DNA from: Planctomycetaceae bacterium
GTDB taxonomy: Bacteria; Planctomycetota; Planctomycetia; Pirellulales; Pirellulaceae
DNA: 35,669 bases
Reading direction: 5' to 3'
NCBI GenBank assembly: GCA_005778405.1
Contig: SXOA01000033.1
Coordinates: forward strand, 1 to 35,669
The notes below the pieces were generated by a model, which was not told the DNA's origin, made no database searches, and worked only from the letters and a program-made list of their open reading frames with translations. How positions within the stretch are numbered: position 1 is the first letter of the stretch; every line of letters starts with the position of its first letter. Below, piece after piece: positions 24,336 through 32,554 of this stretch. The position numbers were made by a program, and so were the translations under genes.

Positions 24336-25607
24336 ATGTTGACCACCCCTACCGGCATGAGCCGTCGCCATTTCATGAGCCACATGGCTGGAGCCGCGGC
24401 GATTACCGTTCCCGCCCTCTCGCTCACACAGACGCTCCGTGCCAATGCCGCTGACCTCAAGAAGCGGCACAAGGCAGCCATTCTCCTGTGGATGAGCGGC
24501 GGACCTTCCACCATGGACATCTGGGATCTCAAGCCCGGAGCCGCCACCGGCGGCACCTTCAAGCCGATCAGCACCAAGGGTGACATGCAGATCAGCGAGC
24601 ACATGCCGCTCACCGCGAACGTCATGGACAAGCTCTCCATCGTCCGCTCCATGAGCACCCGCGAAGCCGACCACCAGCGCGGCCGGTACTACATGCACAC
24701 CGGCTATGTGCCGAACCCGAATATTGAATACCCCAGCTACGGGGCAGTCATCTCGCACGAGCTTGAAGACCAGTCCAAGGCGATGGACCTGGAAATTCCC
24801 CCGTTCGTCTCCGTCGGCGGCGGCAGCGAAGGCCCCGGCTTTCTCGGCATGGCCTATTCTCCTTTCGTCGTCAGCTCCAACGGCCAGGTCCGCAACCTGG
24901 AAATGGGAATGGACGAGCAGCGCCTCATGCAGCGGATGGCCGCTCTGGACCTCGTCGAGAAGGGCTTCATCAGCCAGAACCGCGGTTCGGCGGCTGACGA
25001 CCACCAGAAGATTCTCAAGAAGACCCTGGCACTCATGACCAGCCCGCAGATGGACGCGTTCAAGGTTGCTAAGGAGCCCAAGGACGTCCAAGACAAGTAC
25101 GGCACCACCCCCTTCGCCCGCGGCTGCCTCATGGCTCGCCGCCTGGTCGAAGCCGGTGTACCGTTCGTCGAAGTGGACCTCGGCGGCTGGGACAACCACA
25201 ACGACATTTTCCGCACCCTCTCGGCCACCAAGCTCCCCGAGCTCGACAAGGCGATGGCCGCCCTGACCAGCGACCTCGACGAGCGCGGCCTGCTGCAAGA
25301 CACCGCCATCATTTGGATGGGTGAATTCAGCCGTACCCCGCGGATCAACGGCAACGGCGGCCGCGACCACTGGGCCCGTTCCTGGAGCGTGGTCCTGGGT
25401 GGTGCCGGCATGAAGGGTGGCTTGGCGGTCGGCAAGACCAACGAAGACGGCACCTCGGTCGAGACCGACCCCTACACCTCGCAAGACGTGATGGCCACGG
25501 TTTGCAAGTCCCTCGGCATCTCGCTGGAAACCACGTTCACCAGCAAGAGCGGCCGCCCCATGAAGATCGCCAACGGCGGCAAGGTGATCAAGGAACTGTT
25601 CGCCTAA
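24336..25607 (+). CDS. DUF1501 (sulfatase-like fold) protein with Tat signal
   Basis: 423 residues. The N-terminus carries a twin-arginine motif (SRRHFMSHMAG) and a hydrophobic stretch ending in RANA, so it is probably exported folded through Tat. The DUF1501 pattern is clear: AAILLWMSGGPSTMDIWDLKPG, HMPLTANVMDKLSIVRSM, the HTGY segment, ARRLVEAGVPFVEVDLGGWD, and DTAIIWMGEFSRTPRINGNGGRDHW. The family is related in fold to alkaline phosphatase/sulfatase enzymes, and the DNH, GEFSRTP and GRDHW segments may bind metal. It has GGAGA 9 bases before the ATG and follows the DUF1549 gene as its usual partner. A repeat and a strong terminator close the unit. The substrate is unknown. Confidence 0.94.
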   Translation: MLTTPTGMSRRHFMSHMAGAAAITVPALSLTQTLRANAADLKKRHKAAILLWMSGGPSTMDIWDLKPGAATGGTFKPISTKGDMQISEHMPLTANVMDKLSIVRSMSTREADHQRGRYYMHTGYVPNPNIEYPSYGAVISHELEDQSKAMDLEIPPFVSVGGGSEGPGFLGMAYSPFVVSSNGQVRNLEMGMDEQRLMQRMAALDLVEKGFISQNRGSAADDHQKILKKTLALMTSPQMDAFKVAKEPKDVQDKYGTTPFARGCLMARRLVEAGVPFVEVDLGGWDNHNDIFRTLSATKLPELDKAMAALTSDLDERGLLQDTAIIWMGEFSRTPRINGNGGRDHWARSWSVVLGGAGMKGGLAVGKTNEDGTSVETDPYTSQDVMATVCKSLGISLETTFTSKSGRPMKIANGGKVIKELFA

Positions 25608-25634
25608 AGTGGGGTAGGCTTCCAGCCTGCCCAG
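25608..25634. repeat. Dispersed hairpin repeat (AGGCT-TCC-AGCCT), copy 2
   Basis: Identical over 27 bases to 12240-12266 and beginning within the last bases of the DUF1501 stop codon region. It forms a 9-bp stem with one G-T pair around TCC and lies 14 bases before a strong terminator hairpin. Confidence 0.7.
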
Positions 25635-25648
25635 CAAAGAAAACCACC

Positions 25649-25682
25649 AAGCCCCGCTCTCACCAGCGGGGCTTTTTTTTTT
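25649..25682. terminator. Intrinsic terminator between DUF1501 and rsmG
   Basis: A perfect 10-bp stem AAGCCCCGCT/AGCGGGGCTT with loop CTCACC is followed by a run of T's through 25682. The A-rich left flank (AAAGAAAACCACC) gives a partial T-tract on the other strand, so it may also serve the convergent rsmG gene ending at 25748. Confidence 0.87.
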
Positions 25683-25747
25683 GCGCAGATGGCGATCCGT
25701 ACGGACTGACCGGAATAATCGACGGACATTGCTTGCGTCCCCTCGCA

Positions 25748-26443
25748 CTACCGCTCCCGCGCCCCCTGGTGCCAGATTTTCAGGATGACGCTTTTGGACT
25801 CGGTCCCGGCCAGCGGATGTTCGCTGGCGACGCGGAGCTCGAGCTTTTTCATCAGGCCCAGGCGTTTCGCTTCGTTGTGCTCCGCAGTCCATTTCGGGCC
25901 TTTGACGAGCAGCAGCCGGCCGATGTAGGCCCAGTGCGGGCGGAACCAGGTGAGGATCTTGTCGAGCGGACCGACGGCCCGGCTGACGACGGCGTCGTAG
26001 CGGGTTTCCTGGAGCTGCTCTTCGGCCCGGGTGGGAAAGACGGTGACCTTGAGATGCAGGTCGCGGGCGATGGCCTCCACGACTTTCGCTTTCTTTTGTA
26101 CAGAGTCGCACAGGTGCACGGTAAGGTCCGGCCGCAGAATCGCTAACAGCAGCCCCGGCACGCCGCCGCCAGTTCCCACGTCCAGCACCTCTTCCTCAAC
26201 GTGCAGGTGTTTGGCCAGCGCAATCGTATCCACCAGATCGCGGCTGACGAATTTCTCAAAATCCGTGTGCCGCGTGAGATTGATTTTCTCGTTCCATTCC
26301 CAGAGCGCGCGGACATATTTTTCCACCAGCGCCGCCTGCTTCGCGGGGAGCTCAATCTGGTGGCGGGCCAGTGCGGCAGCAAGGGTATCCGGAGGAAGAA
26401 CGAGATCCGGCGATTCGGCGGACTGGGCTTCTGTTGTTTCCAT
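25748..26443 (-). CDS. rsmG: 16S rRNA (guanine527-N7)-methyltransferase
   Basis: 231 residues, normal for RsmG (GidB), which methylates N7 of G527 in 16S rRNA using S-adenosylmethionine. Key parts are the N-terminal VRALWEWNEKINLTRHTDFEKFVSRD (positions ~43-68, split by the helix), LVDTIALAK, the SAM-binding EVLDVGTGGGVPGLLLAI, LCDSVQKKAKVVEAIARDL, and YDAVVSRAVGPLDKIL. The C-terminus is the expected beta-hairpin. It is divergent from the blaI-like gene, with ~45 bases between its start and the blaI -35 box, and convergent with DUF1501. It stands alone rather than in a gid/par operon. Confidence 0.95.
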   Translation of the reverse strand: METTEAQSAESPDLVLPPDTLAAALARHQIELPAKQAALVEKYVRALWEWNEKINLTRHTDFEKFVSRDLVDTIALAKHLHVEEEVLDVGTGGGVPGLLLAILRPDLTVHLCDSVQKKAKVVEAIARDLHLKVTVFPTRAEEQLQETRYDAVVSRAVGPLDKILTWFRPHWAYIGRLLLVKGPKWTAEHNEAKRLGLMKKLELRVASEHPLAGTESKSVILKIWHQGARER

Positions 26444-26488
26444 CGCCCTATCTTAACCTGCGGGTACCAGAAATCTCAGCGGTCGATA

Positions 26489-26533
26489 TTGACATCTACT
26501 GGCCAACCAGTACTATTAGAGGCGTAAGTACTG
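26489..26533 (+). promoter_or_regulatory. blaI-M56 promoter with embedded operator palindromes
   Basis: A perfect TTGACA (26489-26494), a 16-base spacer and TACTAT (26511-26516; 4 of 6 to TATAAT) lie 44 bases before the blaI-like ATG. The palindrome TACTGG-CCAA-CCAGTA (26497-26512) fills the spacer and touches the -10. A second one, CAGTACT (26508-26514) with AGTACTG (26527-26533), covers the -10 and expected start site. BlaI/MecI repressors bind TACA/TGTA-type and TACTA-rich dyads in this position, so autorepression is likely; this is inference. Confidence 0.7.
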
Positions 26534-26559
26534 TCCAACCCGTAGAAAGCCGTTTCTCC

Positions 26560-26979
26560 ATGACTGTCGCCCCCACCGAACGCGAGCTGCAAGCCCTGAA
26601 GATTCTCTGGCAATTCGAGGAGGCCACCGTCCGGCAAGTTGCGGACGCTCTGGCCGAGCGGGGCGAGAACCTTGCCTACACCACCGTGCTCAGCCTGCTG
26701 CAGGTGATGGAGCAGAAAGGGCTCGTCGGGCATACGGCAGTCGGGAAGACCTACACCTATCACGCCAAAGTGCAGAGGGAATATACGTTTCGCTCGCTGG
26801 CAAAAGGCTTCTTGGAAAACGTCTTTGACGGGGCGATGGACGAATACGTGATTCACGCCCTGCAAGGCAAACGGCTCTCCGCCACTGAAATTGAGCGCCT
26901 AGAGAAACTGATTGCCGAGGCTAAAGAACGATCCCCCAGCAGAACTCGCAAAAACGCGAAGGAGGCCGGCCATGAGTGA
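26560..26979 (+). CDS. blaI: BlaI/MecI-family transcriptional repressor
   Basis: 139 residues from the ATG at 26560; the open frame reaches 26371 but those codons overlap the promoter. The N-terminal winged helix matches BlaI/MecI: PTERELQALKILWQFEEATVRQVADAL, then LAYTTVLSLLQVMEQKGLVGH and KTYTYHAKVQRE. The C-terminal half (RSLAKGFLENVFDGAMDEYVIHAL) is the dimerisation region and holds the zone where BlaI is cut by its M56 partner. The last bases overlap the start of the M56 gene (ATGAGTGA), so the two are translationally coupled. By family it should repress its own operon from the palindromes at 26497-26533. The inducer need not be a beta-lactam. Confidence 0.92.
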   Translation: MTVAPTERELQALKILWQFEEATVRQVADALAERGENLAYTTVLSLLQVMEQKGLVGHTAVGKTYTYHAKVQREYTFRSLAKGFLENVFDGAMDEYVIHALQGKRLSATEIERLEKLIAEAKERSPSRTRKNAKEAGHE

Positions 26980-29845
26980 AGTGCTGACATTCCTGACGAC
27001 TTGGCTGACGGATCTGCTGGTGCTGGGGACGGGACTCCTCGCGGCGAGCTGCCTGGCGATGACAGTCCTGCGTCAGCCCGCGGCGAGAATGGCCGTGGCA
27101 CAGGGGACGCTCTTGGGACTGGTGACTCTGGGTGCGCTGATCGCGCTCCCCAACTGGCCGAGACAGCACCTCGCGGAAGTGCTCTCAGCAGGAACTGCGG
27201 AGGAGACTGCTGCAGATGCCACCTACCCGCTGCCGAGGACGGAAGTGAGCCGCTTTCCACTGCTCGTTGTGGAAGCACCACTTTCTCCAGGCCATTTGCC
27301 GACTGGCGCATCCCCCCTGACGACCATTTCGATCGTCAACCTAATGCTGTTCCTGCCACTGTTCTGGCTGGGAGCGGCAACGTGTGCCTTCGTTTACATT
27401 CTTATCGGCGGCTGGAGGGCTTTTCACCTAATTCGCGGCGCGGTGAAGGTCCCCGCCTGGTCACAACAGGAATTGGAGCGGCTGGTCACCAACAAGAATC
27501 GCCCGCGACTCAAAACCAGCGAGCGGATTGCCACGGCTGTTGCGCTGTTGGCCTGGCGGCCACACATTCTGCTTGCGGCGAAGAGCGTCCGTGAAGACAA
27601 CAAAGCCGCCGTGCGGGCGGCGCTGGCGCATGAATGGGCGCACATTCGCCACGGCGATTTGTGGCTGCTCGCGCTGGAGCGACTGCTGCTGCCGGCATTT
27701 TGTCTGCATCCATTGTATTGGCTGCTCCGCCGCCAGATTCGCATCGACCAGGAACTGCTCGCCGACGCCGCTGCCGCGGGAGATGCCCCCGTGGAATATG
27801 CGGAAGCACTGTTGAGCTGGGCCAAAGCAGAAGCCTCTCTCAACACTTCCCGCTGGGGAATTGCCGCTCTGTCGTTATGGGACCACCCCTCAAGCCTTTC
27901 CAGGAGAGTCGAAATGCTGCTGCATCCAAAGCCGTCTGCTGGTGTCTCGCGCCTCTGGCGGTGGTTCGCTCCGCTGTCGCTGCTCGCCGCGGTGCTCGGT
28001 CTTTCGCTTATCACACTTCGCCCCGCTGCCTTTGCCCAGGAGAGCACGCTCACCGATACCGCCGCCCAGCCGCGGCCTCCGAAAGTCAAAAAGGCGAAGA
28101 AGGAGAAACCAATTAAAGCGGAAGCAAAGCACGACGAAGTTGCGCCCGATCAATCGCCACCGGCAGCGTCTCCCGCCGGCGCGCAAGTCGTCCTGGAACT
28201 GCTCGTCGGCCAGGTGGACCACGCCGCCTTGGATAAGGCCGAATCCTCGCTGGGGGATCTGATCCAAGCCGCTTCGGAGGATCATTGCCGCCTCGAAGGG
28301 AACTTGATTGTCGCCGAGCTTTCACCAAAGCAGTATTCCACGCTTACAGTCGCGCTGAAAAGGACGGCTTCCTTGACGGTACTTTCTAAGCCGAAACTAG
28401 TCACCCTCGACCGAGTGGAAGCGATGCTCCGAATCGGCAGCGAGGTTCCGCTGATGCGATTGGAAGAAACCGTCAACGGGGATCCGCGGCGGCGCGTGGA
28501 ATATCGGGAGGTGGGAGAGACCATTGTCATTTGTCCGTTTGTAAGCGACCAGGATCCCACTCGGCTGACGCTGGAAATCGACGCCCGGCACACCGAGCTC
28601 GATAAGAAGTCAAAGTTGCGAACAGGAGACGAAACTCCCCGATTCATCACGAATAAGTTCGAGCTGGAAGTCGAAGCGGTGGTCGGCAAAACGCTAGTGA
28701 TCACCGAGCGAGAGCCTAAGAAGGGAAGCGGCCGTACCAAGACGATTCTGCTGGCAGTGGTGCCGTTGAAAATCCTTCCTGCCCCTCCCGCGCCGGCTGC
28801 AGCGGCATCGTTCAGGGACGCAATCCTTTCATCGCCACCGAGTGGCGATTTGGAGCGACTGCGGGATGAAAACGCCGTCCTTCGCAGGCAAGTTTCGGAC
28901 TTGCAGGCGAAACTCATCGATCTGGAAGTGCATATCCGCTGGCTGCGGGCGGCAGCCGCTCCGGGTGGCGAAGGCAAGGTGAGCGATGAGGAGTTCCTGC
29001 GACGCGTGTATCTCGATTTGAAGGGACTCATCCCAACGGCCGAAGAAACGCGGTCCTTCCTGAATGAAAAAGATGCGAAAAAGAGGGACAAGCTCATCGA
29101 CACGCTGCTGGCAGGAAACGCGGGCAAAATTGAATGGGAAAAAATACAGGATGCCGTCGCCAGTCGCGCGGTCGCTCAGCCCGCCCCGACAAAAACCGAC
29201 CCCAACATAGCGACAGCCACGAGCAAGGATTCCGACTCTGTCCAAATCTTCAGGCTGGCGCACAACAGCGCGGAAGCAGTGGCGCAGGTTCTGGCCAAGG
29301 TCCTGCCAGCCGACGGGCTAGGCGTCGCTGTCGACGAGCGGAGGAATTCCGTCATTCTCCGCGGTTCGCCGCAGGCAATGCGGAAGGCGAAAGCCCTGCT
29401 GGAGGCGCTGGACCAAAAGGTCGAGCCAAAGAAGGAAGCCAAGGAGCCTGTCCCGAACAAAAAGGGAAGCTCTTTGCGAGAACTGAACGGCTCGGACCTA
29501 CCCGGCGAAGAACCCGTTGACGAGGGAGAGGTCGTCAAACGCGTTTGGGACGGGTTAGGCGTCAAACTCTCGGTGCTGAAGGAAAGTGAAGTCAAGCAGC
29601 TTAATTCTCGCTACCAGGGCGGCCTGAAAGTGGTTGATGTTCGCCAGAACGGCCCTGCCTGGCAGCCAGGAATTCGCCCCGGCGACGTGCTGGTGGGACT
29701 GCACTCGTGGGAAACCATCTCGCTCAAAAACATCTCCTACATCCTGGATCAGGAGGCGATTCTCAAGGACGAGATCGACTTCTACATTATCCGCGGCAAG
29801 GAATCCTTGCAGGGTCATCTCCGCCTGGCGAAGCAAGAGGGATAG
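26972..29845 (+). CDS. M56 (BlaR1-like) protease fused to secretin-like, DUF1549-fragment, NolW-like and PDZ domains
   Basis: 957 residues from the ATG at 26972 (AAGGAGG 8 bases upstream; overlaps blaI by 8 bases). N-terminal M56 part: three membrane segments by ~170, zinc site HEWAH at 220-224, a downstream Glu in RIDQELLADAA, and a further membrane segment near 335-355 (FAPLSLLAAVLGLSLITL) ending AFAQ. Then, instead of a penicillin-binding sensor: a Lys/Pro linker; a secretin-like segment (~406-601; LSKPKLVTLD, IGSEVPL, VEYREVGETIVICP); a coiled coil (LERLRDENAVLRRQVSDLQ); ~47 residues matching the start of DUF1549 (DEEFLRRVYLDLKGLIPTAE); a NolW-like repeat (~757-818; VQIFRLAHNSAEAVAQVL); and a C-terminal PDZ-like domain (~850-957; NGPAWQPGIRPGDVLVGL). 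It probably cleaves the repressor after a periplasmic signal. Confidence 0.88.
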   Translation: MSEVLTFLTTWLTDLLVLGTGLLAASCLAMTVLRQPAARMAVAQGTLLGLVTLGALIALPNWPRQHLAEVLSAGTAEETAADATYPLPRTEVSRFPLLVVEAPLSPGHLPTGASPLTTISIVNLMLFLPLFWLGAATCAFVYILIGGWRAFHLIRGAVKVPAWSQQELERLVTNKNRPRLKTSERIATAVALLAWRPHILLAAKSVREDNKAAVRAALAHEWAHIRHGDLWLLALERLLLPAFCLHPLYWLLRRQIRIDQELLADAAAAGDAPVEYAEALLSWAKAEASLNTSRWGIAALSLWDHPSSLSRRVEMLLHPKPSAGVSRLWRWFAPLSLLAAVLGLSLITLRPAAFAQESTLTDTAAQPRPPKVKKAKKEKPIKAEAKHDEVAPDQSPPAASPAGAQVVLELLVGQVDHAALDKAESSLGDLIQAASEDHCRLEGNLIVAELSPKQYSTLTVALKRTASLTVLSKPKLVTLDRVEAMLRIGSEVPLMRLEETVNGDPRRRVEYREVGETIVICPFVSDQDPTRLTLEIDARHTELDKKSKLRTGDETPRFITNKFELEVEAVVGKTLVITEREPKKGSGRTKTILLAVVPLKILPAPPAPAAAASFRDAILSSPPSGDLERLRDENAVLRRQVSDLQAKLIDLEVHIRWLRAAAAPGGEGKVSDEEFLRRVYLDLKGLIPTAEETRSFLNEKDAKKRDKLIDTLLAGNAGKIEWEKIQDAVASRAVAQPAPTKTDPNIATATSKDSDSVQIFRLAHNSAEAVAQVLAKVLPADGLGVAVDERRNSVILRGSPQAMRKAKALLEALDQKVEPKKEAKEPVPNKKGSSLRELNGSDLPGEEPVDEGEVVKRVWDGLGVKLSVLKESEVKQLNSRYQGGLKVVDVRQNGPAWQPGIRPGDVLVGLHSWETISLKNISYILDQEAILKDEIDFYIIRGKESLQGHLRLAKQEG

Positions 29846-29907
29846 ATCAAGGTCGAATTGCCAGCGCGGCGAGAATGCCTGACGCTTGGTCCGCTAAGCA
29901 CTGCGTC

Positions 29908-30837
29908 TTACGTTGCTGTCGGTGGCGAATTGTCTTGTACCTCGGATCGCGCGCTTCCCAAATACCGCACCACCAGACCCGTGAAGATCAGTCCGCCGCC
30001 GGCGAGTGTCCACCATTTGGGGACTTCTTCGCCCGCAGTGACGAAATAAGCCCAGATCGGAACGAGCAGCGGTTCCAAGAGGCCGATGCCGGACGCTTCG
30101 TGGCCGGGGATGGTTTTGAGGCCCCGAGCAAAGAGGACGTAGGGGAGCCCCATCTGCAACATACCGAACCCCGCGAGCACGAGCCACAACCAGCCGCTCG
30201 GCCAGTGCTCGCCGGACTGATAGGAGGAGATCGCCCAGGGTGAAAGCACGACGGCCGTCACCAAGTGGTTGAGTCCCACGAGCCAGGCGCTTTCGAACTC
30301 GCGCATCTGACGTAGCGACAGGACGACGCCCGCGTAGAAGATGCCGGAGAAAAGGCCATAGATAACAGCGTCCAACGATTTGCCCTGCGCTTCAAACGCG
30401 AGGATGAAAGCAATCCCCAGCCCGCACAGCAGGACCAGCAACCAATCGCGAAAGACGGCCCGCTCCCGAAAAACCAAGACCCCAACCAGCAGTACCCACA
30501 TTTGAGCCGTGCTTTGCAGCCAGATGGCATTTGCGGCGGTCCCCTTGGCCATAGCCGTGAGGTAGGTGTAGTTCATCGCGGCAAAGATCAGCGTCGCCGG
30601 AATCAGCTTCCAACTCCATTGCGGCCGACGGATGAGCGGCAGCAGGATGACGCAGGCAAACGCCGCCCGCCAGAACGCCCGCAGGGGTCCCGGCCAATCG
30701 TCAATCGCATGGAACTTGGCAAAGAACCCGCCGCTGCTCCACAGTACCGCAGCCGCCAGGACCAACAGGCGGGCAGTGAGCAGCGAAGGAGCTCCGCCGC
30801 TGAACGAACTTGCGGCAAGTTTGTGTGCCGATGACAT
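29908..30837 (-). CDS. EamA/DMT-superfamily transporter
   Basis: 309 residues from the ATG at 30837; a GTG at 30879 would add 14 residues, and neither has a clear ribosome-binding site. Ten hydrophobic helices are arranged as two EamA repeats: the first from LLVLAAAVLWSSGGFFAK to LVLLCGLGIAFILAFEA, the second from VIYGLFSGIFYAGVVLSLRQ to AGGGLIFTGLVVRYLG. The usual EamA marks are present, such as LWSSGG in helix 1, RAFWRAAFACVILLP in helix 2, and LLEPLLVPIWAYF in helix 9. Members export or import amino acids, nucleotides or other small metabolites; the substrate cannot be read from sequence. It converges on the M56 gene and is divergent from the GH13 gene. Confidence 0.9.
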   Translation of the reverse strand: MSSAHKLAASSFSGGAPSLLTARLLVLAAAVLWSSGGFFAKFHAIDDWPGPLRAFWRAAFACVILLPLIRRPQWSWKLIPATLIFAAMNYTYLTAMAKGTAANAIWLQSTAQMWVLLVGVLVFRERAVFRDWLLVLLCGLGIAFILAFEAQGKSLDAVIYGLFSGIFYAGVVLSLRQMREFESAWLVGLNHLVTAVVLSPWAISSYQSGEHWPSGWLWLVLAGFGMLQMGLPYVLFARGLKTIPGHEASGIGLLEPLLVPIWAYFVTAGEEVPKWWTLAGGGLIFTGLVVRYLGSARSEVQDNSPPTAT

Positions 30838-30987
30838 TTCCCAGTTGTGACAGAACAGGTCGTCCTTTGCCAAGGCCACGCCTCAGCCCCGCGGACTATA
30901 TTAACGGGAGGGGGGGATGACTCTGTACCCTGGATTTGATACCGGCGGGTAGTTGTTTCGCGGTGCATTCTGCGGGGAGGTTTCCAC

Positions 30988-32466
30988 GTGGCACAAGTAC
31001 GCTATCCGTCACTCTACCAAGTCAACACGCGCGTCTGGCTGACGGAATTGTCGCGCACGCTCGGCCGCCGGGCGACGCTCGATGACATTCCCGATTCCGG
31101 TCTCGATCAGTTCTCTCGCCAAGGCTTCGACTGGATTTGGCTGCTCAGCGTCTGGCAAACCGGCCCTGCCGCGCAAGCCATCTCGCGATCGAATCCGCAG
31201 TGGCGGCACGAATTTTCCGAGACGCTGTCCGACCTTAAGGACGAAGACATCGCCGGGTCTGGATTCGCCATCCAAGGCTACACCGTCCATCCCGATCTGG
31301 GGGGCGACCCGGCACTGGCCCGGCTGCGGCAACGGATGCAAAAGCGCGGCCTGAAGTTGATGCTCGATTTCGTCCCCAACCACTTGGCTCCTGACCATCC
31401 CTGGGTCGAATCGCATCCCGAATTCTTCATTGCCGGCACCGAAAGTGACCTGGCCCGCGCGCCGGGAAACTACTTCCGGGTGCCTACGAAAACAGGTTCA
31501 GCGCTTTTCGCTCACGGTCGAGACCCATACTTTGACGGCTGGCCAGACACGATCCAGCTCGACTACAGCAACCCCGAGCTTCAACAGGCGATGATTGGCG
31601 AGCTGCGGAGAATTGCCGGCCAGTGCGATGGCGTGCGCTGCGATATGGCAATGCTTGTGCTCCCCGAGGTTTTTGAGCGCACTTGGGGCCTTGCATCGCT
31701 GCCGTTCTGGCCGCAGGCCATCGAGCAGGTTCGGCGACAGTATCCGGACTTCGTCTTGCTCGCCGAGGTCTATTGGGATTTTGAATGGACGCTGCAACAG
31801 CAGGGCTTCGACTATTGCTACGACAAGCGGCTATACGACCGGGTGCGAGAGGGTCATGCGAGCAGCGTGCGAGAGCACTTCCTAGCGGGACTCGATTTTC
31901 AGGACCGCCTGGCTCGATTCCTGGAGAACCATGACGAACCGCGTGCCGCTGCCGCGTTCGCGCCGGCCCAACATCGGGCCGCTGCGGTGGTGACGTTTCT
32001 ATCGCCCGGTTTGAGGTTCTTTCACCAAGGCCAACTTGAGGGTCGCAAGAAACGGATCTCACCTCATCTCGTGCGCGCCCCCGCGGAACACACCGACCCC
32101 TTGCTGCGGGAGTTTTACGAACGACTCTTGGCTGTTTTGCGCAGCGACACCGTCCGCAATGGCACCTGGCAACAACTCGAGTGCACTGCGGCTTGGGGGG
32201 GAAACAAGTCCTTCGCCAACTTCATTGCCAGTGGATGGGAAGCGACGGACGGGCAAAAATTGCTTGTGGCGGTCAATCATTCTCCGCATCCCAGCCAGTG
32301 TTACGTCCGTTTGCCGTACGACAAGATGAGACTCGGAAAGTGGCGGCTGCGGGATCGCATCGGTCAGGAGTCTTATGAGCGGGACGGCGCGGACTTAGCC
32401 ACAAACGGCTTGTACTTGGACGTTCCCGCGTGGCATTATCACGTTTTCCAGCTCGAACGGGTCTAG
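30988..32466 (+). CDS. GH13 alpha-amylase-family protein
   Basis: 492 residues from a GTG at 30988 with GGGGAGG 7 bases upstream. The four GH13 regions are seen: I LDFVPNHLAPDHPW, II CDGVRCDMAM (nucleophile Asp in the RCD motif), III FVLLAEVYWDFEW (acid/base Glu), and IV FLENHDEPRAA. All three catalytic residues are present, so it should be an active glycosidase or transglycosylase. The N-terminus starts straight into the barrel (RYPSLYQVNTRVWL) with no signal peptide, so it is cytoplasmic and may act on glycogen or a small glucoside. Region B is short. The C-terminal ~80 residues form a beta domain (LVAVNHSPHPSQCYVRLP). Exact activity cannot be assigned. Confidence 0.9.
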   Translation: MAQVRYPSLYQVNTRVWLTELSRTLGRRATLDDIPDSGLDQFSRQGFDWIWLLSVWQTGPAAQAISRSNPQWRHEFSETLSDLKDEDIAGSGFAIQGYTVHPDLGGDPALARLRQRMQKRGLKLMLDFVPNHLAPDHPWVESHPEFFIAGTESDLARAPGNYFRVPTKTGSALFAHGRDPYFDGWPDTIQLDYSNPELQQAMIGELRRIAGQCDGVRCDMAMLVLPEVFERTWGLASLPFWPQAIEQVRRQYPDFVLLAEVYWDFEWTLQQQGFDYCYDKRLYDRVREGHASSVREHFLAGLDFQDRLARFLENHDEPRAAAAFAPAQHRAAAVVTFLSPGLRFFHQGQLEGRKKRISPHLVRAPAEHTDPLLREFYERLLAVLRSDTVRNGTWQQLECTAAWGGNKSFANFIASGWEATDGQKLLVAVNHSPHPSQCYVRLPYDKMRLGKWRLRDRIGQESYERDGADLATNGLYLDVPAWHYHVFQLERV

Positions 32467-32554
32467 CCGTGAACTCTGGGCTGCGCAGGTGTATTGCCGT
32501 TAGAATGGATGAGGGTGAGGAGAGTCCATCCTGACCTCGGCGAAGAGGATTTCG

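Noticed and set aside
24273..26111. Minus-strand open frame (612 codons) across DUF1501, the terminator and part of rsmG
   Set aside because: It runs through a strong terminator and a dispersed repeat and is a shadow of two well-supported genes.
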